Under the pieces are notes generated by a model. It was not told the origin of the DNA, did no database searches, and saw only the letters and a program-made list of their open reading frames with translations. A DNA stretch of 5,269 nt from positions 1 through 5,269 of the forward strand of contig JAABPS010000220.1 of NCBI GenBank assembly GCA_011391835.1, written 5' to 3'. Of this stretch, positions 1-5,269 are shown piece by piece. The translations under genes were made by a program, and so were the position numbers. Positions within the stretch are counted from its first letter, which is position 1; each line of letters begins with the position of its first letter. The DNA comes from Desulfobacteraceae bacterium. Its GTDB lineage: Bacteria; Desulfobacterota; Desulfobacteria; Desulfobacterales; JAABPS01.

Positions 1-848
1 TAAAAAATAGAAGCCTCCCCGACACCGTTAACCGAAACGTTTCCCTTCTGGCCAAAATAGATTTCATTTAAATAGATCTCCATGATTTCTTCTTTTTCGT
101 ACTTCAGCTCAAGGGTAATGGAAATAAGCAACTCATTAAACTTTCGTAAGAACGTTCTTTCCGGTGTTAAAAAATAATTCTTTGCAAGCTGCTGGGTAAT
201 GGTCGATCCCCCCTGTCGAATGGAGCCATATCTCACATTGGTATACACCGCCCGCGCAATCCCTGCAGGGTCAACGCCCCTGTGCTGATAAAACCGGTTA
301 TCTTCTGCTGCCATTACAGCATATACAAGCTCCTGCGGGACCTGGGTAATGGAAACAAGCTGCCTCTGCTCGCGTTCAGTCCCAAAAAACAGCATAATCT
401 CTTCAGGCTCCAGCTCTAAAATAAGAATACTTTCATCATTATCCTTCCGGACAATAGATGTGATAACGTCTTCATTCAGGGTGATACGAATCGGGAAACC
501 TTCTCTTTCACGGGAAAGGTAATTCAAATCATGCAGAAAAATATCCATGGTGGTTCCGGACAGGTTTATCTCGCCTCTATTTTCCGGATCATGCCCGACC
601 ATCTTATATCCAAGGTTTTCCAGCTTTTTTCTAAACAATCCCATATTCAGCTTCTGCCCAGGATACAGGATCGTGACATCGGAAAATACTTTTGAGGGAA
701 TCTGCCAGCGTCTGGAAGAAAACCGTTTCTCTATCTGTATGGACATGTATCCCACATACGCCGCTGAGCCGATAATCACCAGCACGAAAGCCAGAAGTCC
801 GAGCTTGAACAGCCATCCTGTGATTGTTAGTATTTTCTTTTTTTTCAT
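1..848 (-). CDS. mrcB: Bifunctional penicillin-binding protein 1B (class A PBP), N-terminal part, cut by window edge
   Basis: This gene encodes an inner-membrane murein synthase that polymerises lipid II through a GT51 glycosyltransferase domain and, in the part outside the window, should cross-link stem peptides. 282 codons are visible. A basic start (MKKKK) precedes one membrane anchor at about residues 11-35. Residues about 45-150 resemble the UB2H domain of E. coli PBP1B (RRWQIPSKVFSD, then YPGQ). The GT51 motifs follow in order: EDNRFYQHRG at 182-191 with the presumed catalytic E182, GGSTITQQLAKN at 213-224, RTFLRKFNE at 231-239 with the second conserved Glu E239, and EEIMEIYLN at 253-261. 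The UB2H-like segment favours PBP1B over PBP1A. The remaining GT51 region and the transpeptidase domain lie beyond position 1. The ATG at 848-846 is the only usual start codon between the upstream in-frame stop at 914-912 and the membrane anchor. Its Shine-Dalgarno (GAGG) sits unusually close. The gene is divergent from the CRP-like/PilZ gene. Confidence 0.93.
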   Translation of the reverse strand, partial: MKKKKILTITGWLFKLGLLAFVLVIIGSAAYVGYMSIQIEKRFSSRRWQIPSKVFSDVTILYPGQKLNMGLFRKKLENLGYKMVGHDPENRGEINLSGTTMDIFLHDLNYLSREREGFPIRITLNEDVITSIVRKDNDESILILELEPEEIMLFFGTEREQRQLVSITQVPQELVYAVMAAEDNRFYQHRGVDPAGIARAVYTNVRYGSIRQGGSTITQQLAKNYFLTPERTFLRKFNELLISITLELKYEKEEIMEIYLNEIYFGQKGNVSVNGVGEASIF

Positions 849-911
849 TGCCTCATCATGTTTAAACCATATTTCAACTGTCGTTGCCCCTTGAGTAACT
901 TGCGGACTGAA

Positions 912-950
912 TTATCAATAGACTTTTCTTTTACAACAGTCTTTTGATAA
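912..950. repeat. Imperfect inverted repeat in the mrcB / CRP-PilZ divergent spacer
   Basis: The left arm TTATCAATAGAC (912-923) and right arm GTCTTTTGATAA (939-950) are reverse complements with one mismatch, and one more pair (T924-A938) extends them inward. A second, overlapping perfect palindrome TTGAT-AAA-ATCAA lies at 944-956. No run of T follows on either strand, so it does not look like an intrinsic terminator. It lies 64-102 bases upstream of the mrcB start codon and about 100 bases left of the promoter for the rightward gene. An operator or an mRNA leader hairpin is possible; the binding factor is unknown. Confidence 0.5.
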
Positions 951-1049
951 AATCAATTATCTGGAATGCTGAAATAAACTGCTTTCTTCCTCCCTTAGCC
1001 CCAGAAAATAGGAATGTCTTTAAATACGATGGGTTGAGAAACATTTATC

Positions 1050-1078
1050 TTGACTCCAGACCTCTATTCCTTTATGCT
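1050..1078 (+). promoter_or_regulatory. Sigma70-type promoter for the CRP-like/PilZ gene
   Basis: TTGACT (1050-1055, five of six consensus bases) and TATGCT (1073-1078, four of six) are separated by 17 bases, the optimal spacing. Transcription would start near 1085, giving a leader of roughly 45 bases before the start codon at 1130. No equally good promoter was found on the other strand for mrcB. Confidence 0.6.
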
Positions 1079-1129
1079 GATAAATAATTAACCTGCCAGT
1101 ATCATTTCAAAATAACAAAAAGGATACCG

Positions 1130-2143
1130 ATGATGGACGATCTTTCCCAGCAGGAAAAATTAATTGACCAGTATATCCGTGAGAATAACAATACGGCTGC
1201 AGTCGCTGCCCTGTATGATTTGATTGTGAAATATGCCAAGAATAAGAATTTCATGAAATCAGAGTCATTAAGGGATAAGCTCATACAGCTCGATTCCATG
1301 GCGCTCAATGAAATCGTTAAATCCGGTGAAATTATTGAGGAAGAAAAGGCCAAGTCTCTGGATCAGAAGCATATGCAGTTATGGGCCAAACTGTATAACA
1401 AGCTCACCGACCAGGAATCGAATATGCTCTACTACTCCATGACAGAAGCCTGTTATGAAAAGGATAAAATACTATTTAAACAGGATCAGATTAACAACAC
1501 CCTTTACTTTATTGACCAGGGCCAGCTGAAAATGGTCTATAATAAAGACGGCGTTGAACACCCGATAAAAACATTAGGGCCGGGAGATCTTGCCGGCAGA
1601 GAGACTTTTTTTTCCATATCCCTGTGCAGCACAACACTGATAACCCTGTCAAGTATTAAAGCCCGACTTTTGAATGCAGATGTATTTGAAAAATGGAGCA
1701 GGGAAATTCCGTCTCTGGGGCCGAAATTGCTTGATCATTGTTTGAGCCTGGAAAAAACAAGTGATCTGCTGACAAGCAGGGGATTTAGCCGCAGAGTGTA
1801 TAAACGGGTAAAAGTATCCGTAAAAGCCAACTTTCAGTTATTGGACAGCCAGGATAACCCCATCGGAAAATCATTCAGCGGAGAACTGACGGATATCTCC
1901 GTTGGCGGGCTTGCCTTTGATGTCAAATCCTCACAAAAGAAAACAATTCAAATACTGCTTGGCAGAAAAGTAAATGTCAGGTTCAATCTCCCGGAGTCTA
2001 TTTCCCAGCACAGCGTAATTCAAAAAGGAAGAATCATCGGAGCCAATTATCTTTTATTTAATGACTATTCTGTGAGCGTAAAATTTGATTCGCCGTTGAA
2101 TCAGAATCTTATTAATGAGATCGAACAGCACTCGTTTAAATAG
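1130..2143 (+). CDS. CRP-like cyclic-nucleotide-binding fold plus PilZ domain protein (putative c-di-GMP effector)
   Basis: This is a 337-aa cytoplasmic protein of no named family that I recognise; no membrane segment or signal peptide is visible. Residues 1-90 are charged and helical. Residues about 93-205 look like a CRP/cNMP-binding beta-roll (LYFIDQGQLKMVY near 125-137, GPGD at 150-153, GRET at 156-159). The phosphate-binding cassette is atypical: where cAMP binders carry a PR(T/A)A core, this protein reads LCSTT at 165-169, so the key Arg appears absent and cAMP binding is doubtful. Residues about 220-330 are a PilZ domain with both c-di-GMP motifs intact: RVYKR at 222-226 (RxxxR) and DISVGG at 255-260 (DxSxxG). 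No DNA-binding helix-turn-helix follows the beta-roll, so it is probably not a transcription factor. AAGGA at 1120-1124 serves the ATG at 1130 (5-base gap) or the next codon, ATG at 1133 (8-base gap). The domain reading is firm; the function is inferred. Confidence 0.87.
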   Translation: MMDDLSQQEKLIDQYIRENNNTAAVAALYDLIVKYAKNKNFMKSESLRDKLIQLDSMALNEIVKSGEIIEEEKAKSLDQKHMQLWAKLYNKLTDQESNMLYYSMTEACYEKDKILFKQDQINNTLYFIDQGQLKMVYNKDGVEHPIKTLGPGDLAGRETFFSISLCSTTLITLSSIKARLLNADVFEKWSREIPSLGPKLLDHCLSLEKTSDLLTSRGFSRRVYKRVKVSVKANFQLLDSQDNPIGKSFSGELTDISVGGLAFDVKSSQKKTIQILLGRKVNVRFNLPESISQHSVIQKGRIIGANYLLFNDYSVSVKFDSPLNQNLINEIEQHSFK

Positions 2144-2259
2144 ACACTCACGTGTTATCTCTTGTCATACAGCCAGCCATTGATGAATATCCCTTTGTTA
2201 TGCAACGGTTATACATTTCTCCCGCGCAACGCATAAAATGAGTTAACGGATTAAGCACA

Positions 2260-2289
2260 TTGAGACGCTGCGAGATAATAGACTATATT
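2260..2289 (+). promoter_or_regulatory. Possible sigma70-type promoter for mpl
   Basis: TTGAGA (2260-2265) and TATATT (2284-2289) are 18 bases apart, each matching most of the consensus. The predicted start near 2296 would leave a leader of under 20 bases, only just enough for the AGGAG ribosome site at 2304-2308. No terminator is visible after the upstream gene (2144-2260), so read-through into mpl is also possible. The call rests on consensus match alone. Confidence 0.4.
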
Positions 2290-2303
2290 CATAAATAGAA
2301 GAC

Positions 2304-2308
2304 AGGAG
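2304..2308 (+). promoter_or_regulatory. Ribosome binding site that fixes the GTG start of mpl
   Basis: AGGAG lies five bases before GTG at 2314-2316. No ATG in the right frame gives a comparable site, and translation from this GTG leads directly into the Rossmann-type N-terminus of Mpl, so GTG is the supported initiator. Confidence 0.7.
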
Positions 2309-2313
2309 TTATT

Positions 2314-3738
2314 GTGATTGATTTAAAGAAAAATGTTATCCCGAACAATGCCCATCAGATCCATTTGATCGGCGCATGCGGAACGGGTATGGCAGCGCTT
2401 GCCTGCATGCTCAAAGACCTGGGACAGGCTGTGACAGGATCGGATCAGAAAGTCTATCCTCCCATGAGCGAGCTTCTTGCCCGGAAAAATATCCCCATCT
2501 TTGATGGATTTGATGCAAGGAACATCGCATACAAACCGGATCTGGTCGTCATCGGCAATGCCGTAACAAAAAATAATCCTGAAGTCATAAAGACCCAGGA
2601 AATGGGTCTTCATTTCTGTTCCATGCCGCAGGCAGTAAACGCATTTGTTGGAAAAGGGAAGAAACCGATTCTCATCACCGGAACCCACGGGAAAACCACA
2701 ACGTCATCCCTGATCGCATGGATTCTTTTTGAAGCAGGCTTTGATCCGACCTTCTTTATCGGCGGTATTTTAAAAAACTTTGATTCCAATTATCATCTGG
2801 GAAAGGGTGACTATATCGTTATCGAAGGAGATGAATATGATACTGCCTTCTTTGACAAAGGGCCCAAATTCATGCATTACACGCCCGAACTGGCCGTGGT
2901 TACAAGCATCGAGTTTGATCATGCAGACATCTATGAAGATATTGCCCACGTCAAGAGGGCATTCAGCGCTTTTATTTCAGCTATTCCGGAACAAAGTACC
3001 CTGTTTGCCTTTGATGCAGATCCCAACATTAATGAGCTGATAAAGGGTGTACCATGTAAGGTGGCAAAATATGGCAGAGCGATTGGCTCAACATGGCGTA
3101 TCCCTGATTTTTCCATCTCCCCTCCATTTATCTATTTTGATGTGCACAGAAACGGAAACCTCTTTGGCTCATTTAAAACACCGCTTGCCGGAGAACACAA
3201 CCTGCTGAACACGCTGGCAGCCATTGCTATCGCCGATCAACTGACCATCAACCGGAAAACAATTGCCCATGCTCTTGAAAAATACCTTGGCGTTAAACGG
3301 CGCCAGGAGATACGCGGAATAAAAAGAAATATCACGGTCATAGACGATTTTGCGCATCATCCCACTGCGGTCAGAGAGACGATTCGGGCCATGAAGCCAT
3401 TCTGTACACACGGCCGCCTGATTGCGGTATTTGAACCCCGTACCAATTCAAGCATGCGAAATATCTTTCAGGATATTTATCCGCATGCATTTGACCAGGC
3501 AGACCTTATCTGTATCCGCAAGCCGCCCCTTCTTGAAAAAATTCCCGCGGACATCCGTTTCTCTTCCGAAAAACTGGTTGATGATATGAAAGGTCTTGGC
3601 AAGGATGCCCATTATTTTCCTGACACGGAGTCCGTCATTGATTTTGTTGCAGAAAAAGCGCTGCCGGGCGATCTTGTTTTGATCATGTCCAATGGCAGCT
3701 TTGACAATATACACCAGCGGCTTCTTGAGAAACTGTAA
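2314..3738 (+). CDS. mpl: UDP-N-acetylmuramate:L-alanyl-gamma-D-glutamyl-meso-diaminopimelate ligase (murein tripeptide ligase)
   Basis: Mpl is a cytoplasmic Mur-ligase-family enzyme that joins recycled tripeptide to UDP-MurNAc using ATP, bypassing MurC, MurD and MurE. The 474-aa product is close in length to E. coli Mpl (about 457). The N-terminal UDP-binding domain has GACGTGMA at 20-27 and VTGSD..VYPPMS at 40-52; the YPPMS stretch matches Mpl, and the CGT-type loop differs from the GIGG loop usual in MurC. The central ATPase domain has the P-loop GTHGKTTT at 123-130, EGDEYD at 171-176 and EFDHAD at 200-205, with GEHNLLN at 293-299. The C-terminal domain has DDFAHHPTA at 344-352, EPRTNS at 374-379 and MSNGSFDNIHQRLL at 458-471. 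All expected motifs are intact. It lies 170 bases after the CRP-like/PilZ gene and 55 bases before birA, on the same strand. MurC is the main alternative and is disfavoured by these motifs. Confidence 0.94.
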   Translation: MIDLKKNVIPNNAHQIHLIGACGTGMAALACMLKDLGQAVTGSDQKVYPPMSELLARKNIPIFDGFDARNIAYKPDLVVIGNAVTKNNPEVIKTQEMGLHFCSMPQAVNAFVGKGKKPILITGTHGKTTTSSLIAWILFEAGFDPTFFIGGILKNFDSNYHLGKGDYIVIEGDEYDTAFFDKGPKFMHYTPELAVVTSIEFDHADIYEDIAHVKRAFSAFISAIPEQSTLFAFDADPNINELIKGVPCKVAKYGRAIGSTWRIPDFSISPPFIYFDVHRNGNLFGSFKTPLAGEHNLLNTLAAIAIADQLTINRKTIAHALEKYLGVKRRQEIRGIKRNITVIDDFAHHPTAVRETIRAMKPFCTHGRLIAVFEPRTNSSMRNIFQDIYPHAFDQADLICIRKPPLLEKIPADIRFSSEKLVDDMKGLGKDAHYFPDTESVIDFVAEKALPGDLVLIMSNGSFDNIHQRLLEKL

Positions 3739-3793
3739 ATCCTTTTTACCGATAACGTATGATGATTCATGCGAAACAAACTATGGATAAGCG

Positions 3794-4714
3794 ATGAAAG
3801 GCTGTATCCTCAAACGACTGAAATCTGAAAACACCGTTCTTTCTGAAAAACAGCTCGGCAAGGAGTTCGATATTTCAGAGAGTTCCGTCCAGAATTATAT
3901 CCACGAACTTCAGGAAGCGGGTTATGATATTTCCCGTAGCCCCGCAGGATACCGTCTGATCAATGCGCCCGATGTCCTTTTTCCGTGGGAGTTTGAAAAG
4001 AGAGAGGCGCTCATTCACTATTTCCCTGAAGTCGATTCAACCATGGATGTTGCCAGAAAAATGGCGAAAGATCATTGCCCCCATTTCACGGTAGTTATCG
4101 CAGACCGCCAGACCAAAGGCCGTGGCCGTTTGAAACGAAAATGGATTTCAGAAAAGGGAGGTCTCTATTTTACCATTGTCCTTAGACCCGATGTGCCAAT
4201 TTCGATGGCTCACACGGTAAACTTCGGCGCATCACTCTCTCTCGCCAGGATCTTACAGGATCATTTTGCATTACATGCCAGGGTAAAATGGCCCAACGAT
4301 ATCTTTGTAGATGATAAGAAAATTTCAGGACTTCTCTCGGAAATGGAAACAGATGAAGACAGGATTGTTTTTGTCAATATCGGTATCGGAATAAATGTGA
4401 ATAATGATCCTGCTTCAGAAGAACCCAATGCGACATCGTTAAAAAGTTTATTAGGGAAAAATGTGCTGCGCAAAACAATCCTGTCCCTGTTTTTAGATGA
4501 ATTTGAAAACTCACTGATTCCCTCAACTATTCCAGCCATTATGAATCAATGGAAACAATATACCATGACCTTGGGCAGAGACGTACGCATTGTTACCAGC
4601 AGGGAAACTACTGAAGGAACGGCCATTGATATTGATGAAAGCGGTGCCCTGTTGCTTAAACTCCATGATGGCACCATAAAAAAAATTTTGTATGGGGACT
4701 GTTTTATCAGGTAA
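3794..4714 (+). CDS. birA: Biotin--[acetyl-CoA-carboxylase] ligase with N-terminal winged helix (BirA)
   Basis: BirA activates biotin as biotinyl-AMP and attaches it to a lysine of carrier proteins such as the acetyl-CoA carboxylase subunit. At 306 aa it matches the class II form, in which an N-terminal helix-turn-helix can also repress biotin genes. Residues about 1-56 are the winged helix (LSEKQLGKEFDISESSVQNY at 16-35, wing RSPAGYRL at 48-55). The catalytic domain has DSTMD at 81-85, GRGRLKRKW at 109-117 (biotinyl-AMP loop), KWPND at 165-169, KISGLLSE at 176-183 with the equivalent of E. coli K183, and GIGINVN at 197-203. The small C-terminal domain has GTAIDIDESGALLL at 275-288 and GDCF at 301-304. 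A stop (TAA 3788-3790) just upstream makes ATG 3794 the first possible start. Its ribosome site is weak (GGA at 3785-3787). I see no biotin synthesis genes or clear BirA operator here, so the repressor role is inferred from the domain only. Confidence 0.94.
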   Translation: MKGCILKRLKSENTVLSEKQLGKEFDISESSVQNYIHELQEAGYDISRSPAGYRLINAPDVLFPWEFEKREALIHYFPEVDSTMDVARKMAKDHCPHFTVVIADRQTKGRGRLKRKWISEKGGLYFTIVLRPDVPISMAHTVNFGASLSLARILQDHFALHARVKWPNDIFVDDKKISGLLSEMETDEDRIVFVNIGIGINVNNDPASEEPNATSLKSLLGKNVLRKTILSLFLDEFENSLIPSTIPAIMNQWKQYTMTLGRDVRIVTSRETTEGTAIDIDESGALLLKLHDGTIKKILYGDCFIR

Positions 4715-4863
4715 GGTTAATAGTTCAGGATATGTCAATTGTTTCATGGAAAAAAGATGCCCGCGCAGTGTATGTGTCTGCCCCGGCTGAAGACAGGTGC
4801 CGTCATTATCCTTATTGTTTTATGCTGTTGATCGAAATAATTTCTATTCCGCCTCAATTTTTG

Positions 4864-4892
4864 TTGACAATGGTAAAATTTATAGTTACATA
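4864..4892 (+). promoter_or_regulatory. Promoter of the tRNA-Lys/tRNA-Glu unit
   Basis: A perfect -35 hexamer TTGACA (4864-4869) is followed after 17 bases by TACATA (4887-4892), a weak -10. Initiation near 4899 would give a leader of about 20 bases before the mature tRNA-Lys end at 4919. The -35 is strong; the exact -10 is uncertain. Confidence 0.6.
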
Positions 4893-4918
4893 CCAACGCT
4901 TCTTGTGTAAGAAGTTGG
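4893..4918 (+). other. Leader hairpin flush with the 5' end of tRNA-Lys
   Basis: CTTCTT (4899-4904) pairs with AAGAAG (4909-4914) around a GTGT loop. CCAA (4893-4896) can pair with TTGG (4915-4918) after a two-base CG bulge. The stem ends at the base before the mature tRNA, which is where RNase P cuts. If transcription begins near 4899, only the 6-bp inner stem would form in RNA. Confidence 0.45.
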
Positions 4919-4994
4919 GGGCCGTTAACTCAGGCGGTAGAGTATCTGCCTTTTAAGCAGAGAGTCGCGCGTTCGAGTCGCGCACGGCCCACCA
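4919..4994 (+). tRNA. tRNA-Lys (anticodon UUU)
   Basis: A complete cloverleaf is present. The acceptor stem GGGCCGT (4919-4925) pairs with ACGGCCC (4984-4990). The D stem is ACTC (4928-4931) with GAGT (4940-4943). The anticodon stem is TCTGC with GCAGA and the loop is CTTTTAA (4950-4956), giving anticodon TTT at 4952-4954. The variable loop is GAGTC. The T arm is GCGCG, loop TTCGAGT, CGCGC. The discriminator is A4991 and the CCA end (4992-4994) is encoded. It decodes AAA/AAG lysine codons. It is followed after 12 bases by tRNA-Glu and is probably cut from a shared precursor. Confidence 0.97.
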
Positions 4995-5006
4995 GAATAA
5001 GCTTGT

Positions 5007-5084
5007 GTCCCCATCGTCTAGCCCGGTCCAGGACATCGGCCTTTCACGCCGACAACAGGGGTTCAAATCCCCTTGGGGACGCCA
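5007..5084 (+). tRNA. tRNA-Glu (anticodon UUC)
   Basis: A complete cloverleaf is present. The acceptor stem GTCCCCA (5007-5013) pairs with TGGGGAC (5074-5080). The D arm includes GTC (5016-5018) with GAC (5032-5034). The anticodon stem is TCGGC (5036-5040) with GCCGA (5048-5052), and the loop CTTTCAC gives anticodon TTC at 5043-5045. The variable loop is CAAC. The T arm is AGGGG, loop TTCAAAT, CCCCT. The discriminator is G5081 and CCA (5082-5084) is encoded. No promoter fits in the 12-base gap after tRNA-Lys, so it is likely co-transcribed with it. The glutamyl form also serves haem synthesis in bacteria using the C5 route. Confidence 0.97.
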
Positions 5085-5095
5085 CTAAAAAATTC

Positions 5096-5126
5096 AAAGG
5101 GCTGGCAAATAGTTGCCAGCCCTTTT
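5096..5126. terminator. Intrinsic terminator, probably bidirectional
   Basis: A perfect 13-bp stem, AAAGGGCTGGCAA (5096-5108) with TTGCCAGCCCTTT (5113-5125), closes on the tetraloop ATAG. Rightward, the stem runs into TTTT (5123-5126), ending the tRNA transcript 12 bases past the tRNA-Glu CCA. Leftward, the complement of the AAAAAA run at 5087-5092 supplies a T tract, so the same hairpin can end the minus-strand gene that stops at 5182. Confidence 0.9.
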
Positions 5127-5181
5127 GTGTTCACAAACAGTTTATTCCCCGCTATTCAATCAAAATCATGCAACATAGTGT

Positions 5182-5269
5182 TTAAATTTTATCAAGCAGC
5201 CATTTCTCAGCCTCGGCTACGTTCGAGAAAACGACTATAGGCATCCCTCGGTTAACAGCCACGTTTTCG
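5182..5269 (-). CDS. C-terminal tail of a small STAS/SpoIIAA-like protein (partial)
   Basis: Reading leftward from the window edge gives 28 residues and a TAA stop at 5184-5182. The tail includes NRGMPIVVFSNVAEAEKWLL. The pattern of a basic-Gly residue pair, a short hydrophobic strand ending in VF, then an acidic helix of the type AEAEKWL, is what I associate with the C-terminus of SpoIIAA-like/STAS small proteins. In those families the segment is the last beta-strand and helix. The start and most of the protein lie beyond 5269. It converges on the tRNA unit, and the hairpin at 5096-5125 lies 57 bases past its stop. The reading frame is well supported because it looks protein-like throughout; the family call is tentative. 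Confidence 0.6.
   Translation of the reverse strand, partial: ENVAVNRGMPIVVFSNVAEAEKWLLDKI

Noticed and set aside
838..845. Run of eight T (A8 on the coding strand) right after the mrcB start, as a possible phase-variable tract
   Set aside because: It simply encodes the Lys-rich start before the membrane anchor. Eight bases is short and the frame is intact.
547..894. 115-codon plus-strand open frame opposite mrcB
   Set aside because: It is antisense to a gene with all GT51 motifs in order, and its translation has low-complexity Phe/Ser runs and no recognisable domain.
1606..1613. Run of eight T inside the CRP-like/PilZ gene as a possible slippage or frameshift site
   Set aside because: The frame continues without disruption through both domains, so there is no sign of programmed or accidental shift.
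2145..2160. ACAC/GTGT palindrome after the CRP-like/PilZ stop as a terminator
   Set aside because: The stem is too short and no T tract follows.
3758..3763. TATGAT as a -10 box for birA
   Set aside because: No -35 hexamer is found at 16-18 bases upstream; the nearest TTGAGA (3725-3730) is 27 bases away.
4732..4956. 74-codon open frame after birA
   Set aside because: It runs through the tRNA promoter and into tRNA-Lys, lacks a good ribosome site and has no protein-like pattern.
4919..5084. tRNA genes as an integration site for a genomic island
   Set aside because: No integrase gene and no repeat of a tRNA 3' end is visible in the window.
5003..5185. 60-codon open frame over tRNA-Glu and the terminator
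   Set aside because: It is a translation of the tRNA gene and the hairpin; the start lies just before the tRNA and no ribosome site is present.

Overview
The window looks like ordinary chromosomal backbone from a Gram-negative bacterium. I infer a Desulfobacterota-type (delta-proteobacterial) host, because a UB2H-type PBP1B, Mpl, a CRP-like/PilZ fusion protein and a moderate-GC style occur together; that assignment is inference and not proven by the sequence. I see no mobile element, CRISPR array, phage gene or defence system.

Layout from left to right. Positions 1-848 (minus strand) hold the N-terminal 282 codons of a bifunctional class A penicillin-binding protein of the PBP1B type (mrcB), cut by the window edge within its glycosyltransferase domain. 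A 281-bp divergent spacer follows, holding an imperfect inverted repeat (912-950) and a good sigma70-like promoter (1050-1078) that faces right. Next is a 337-aa protein with a helical N-terminus, a CRP-like cyclic-nucleotide-binding fold and a C-terminal PilZ domain with intact c-di-GMP motifs (1130-2143). Then come mpl, the murein-recycling tripeptide ligase, with a GTG start (2314-3738), and birA, a biotin protein ligase with an N-terminal winged helix (3794-4714). After about 150 bp with no recognisable feature, a promoter drives two tandem tRNA genes, tRNA-Lys(UUU) and tRNA-Glu(UUC). They are followed by a perfect 13-bp hairpin terminator that probably serves both strands. At the right edge is the C-terminal tail (28 residues) of a minus-strand gene that resembles small STAS/SpoIIAA-like proteins.

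Functionally, two genes act on peptidoglycan: mrcB polymerises and cross-links new glycan, and mpl returns recycled tripeptide to the UDP-MurNAc pool. The CRP-like/PilZ protein sits between them and shares a divergent control region with mrcB, so a c-di-GMP link to wall synthesis or envelope behaviour is possible but only inferred from position. BirA and the tRNAs are housekeeping neighbours. The most interesting items are the dual-sensor protein with its degenerate phosphate-binding cassette, the inverted repeat in the divergent spacer, and a hairpin that ends exactly at the 5' end of tRNA-Lys. I did not find convincing evidence of a previously undescribed system.
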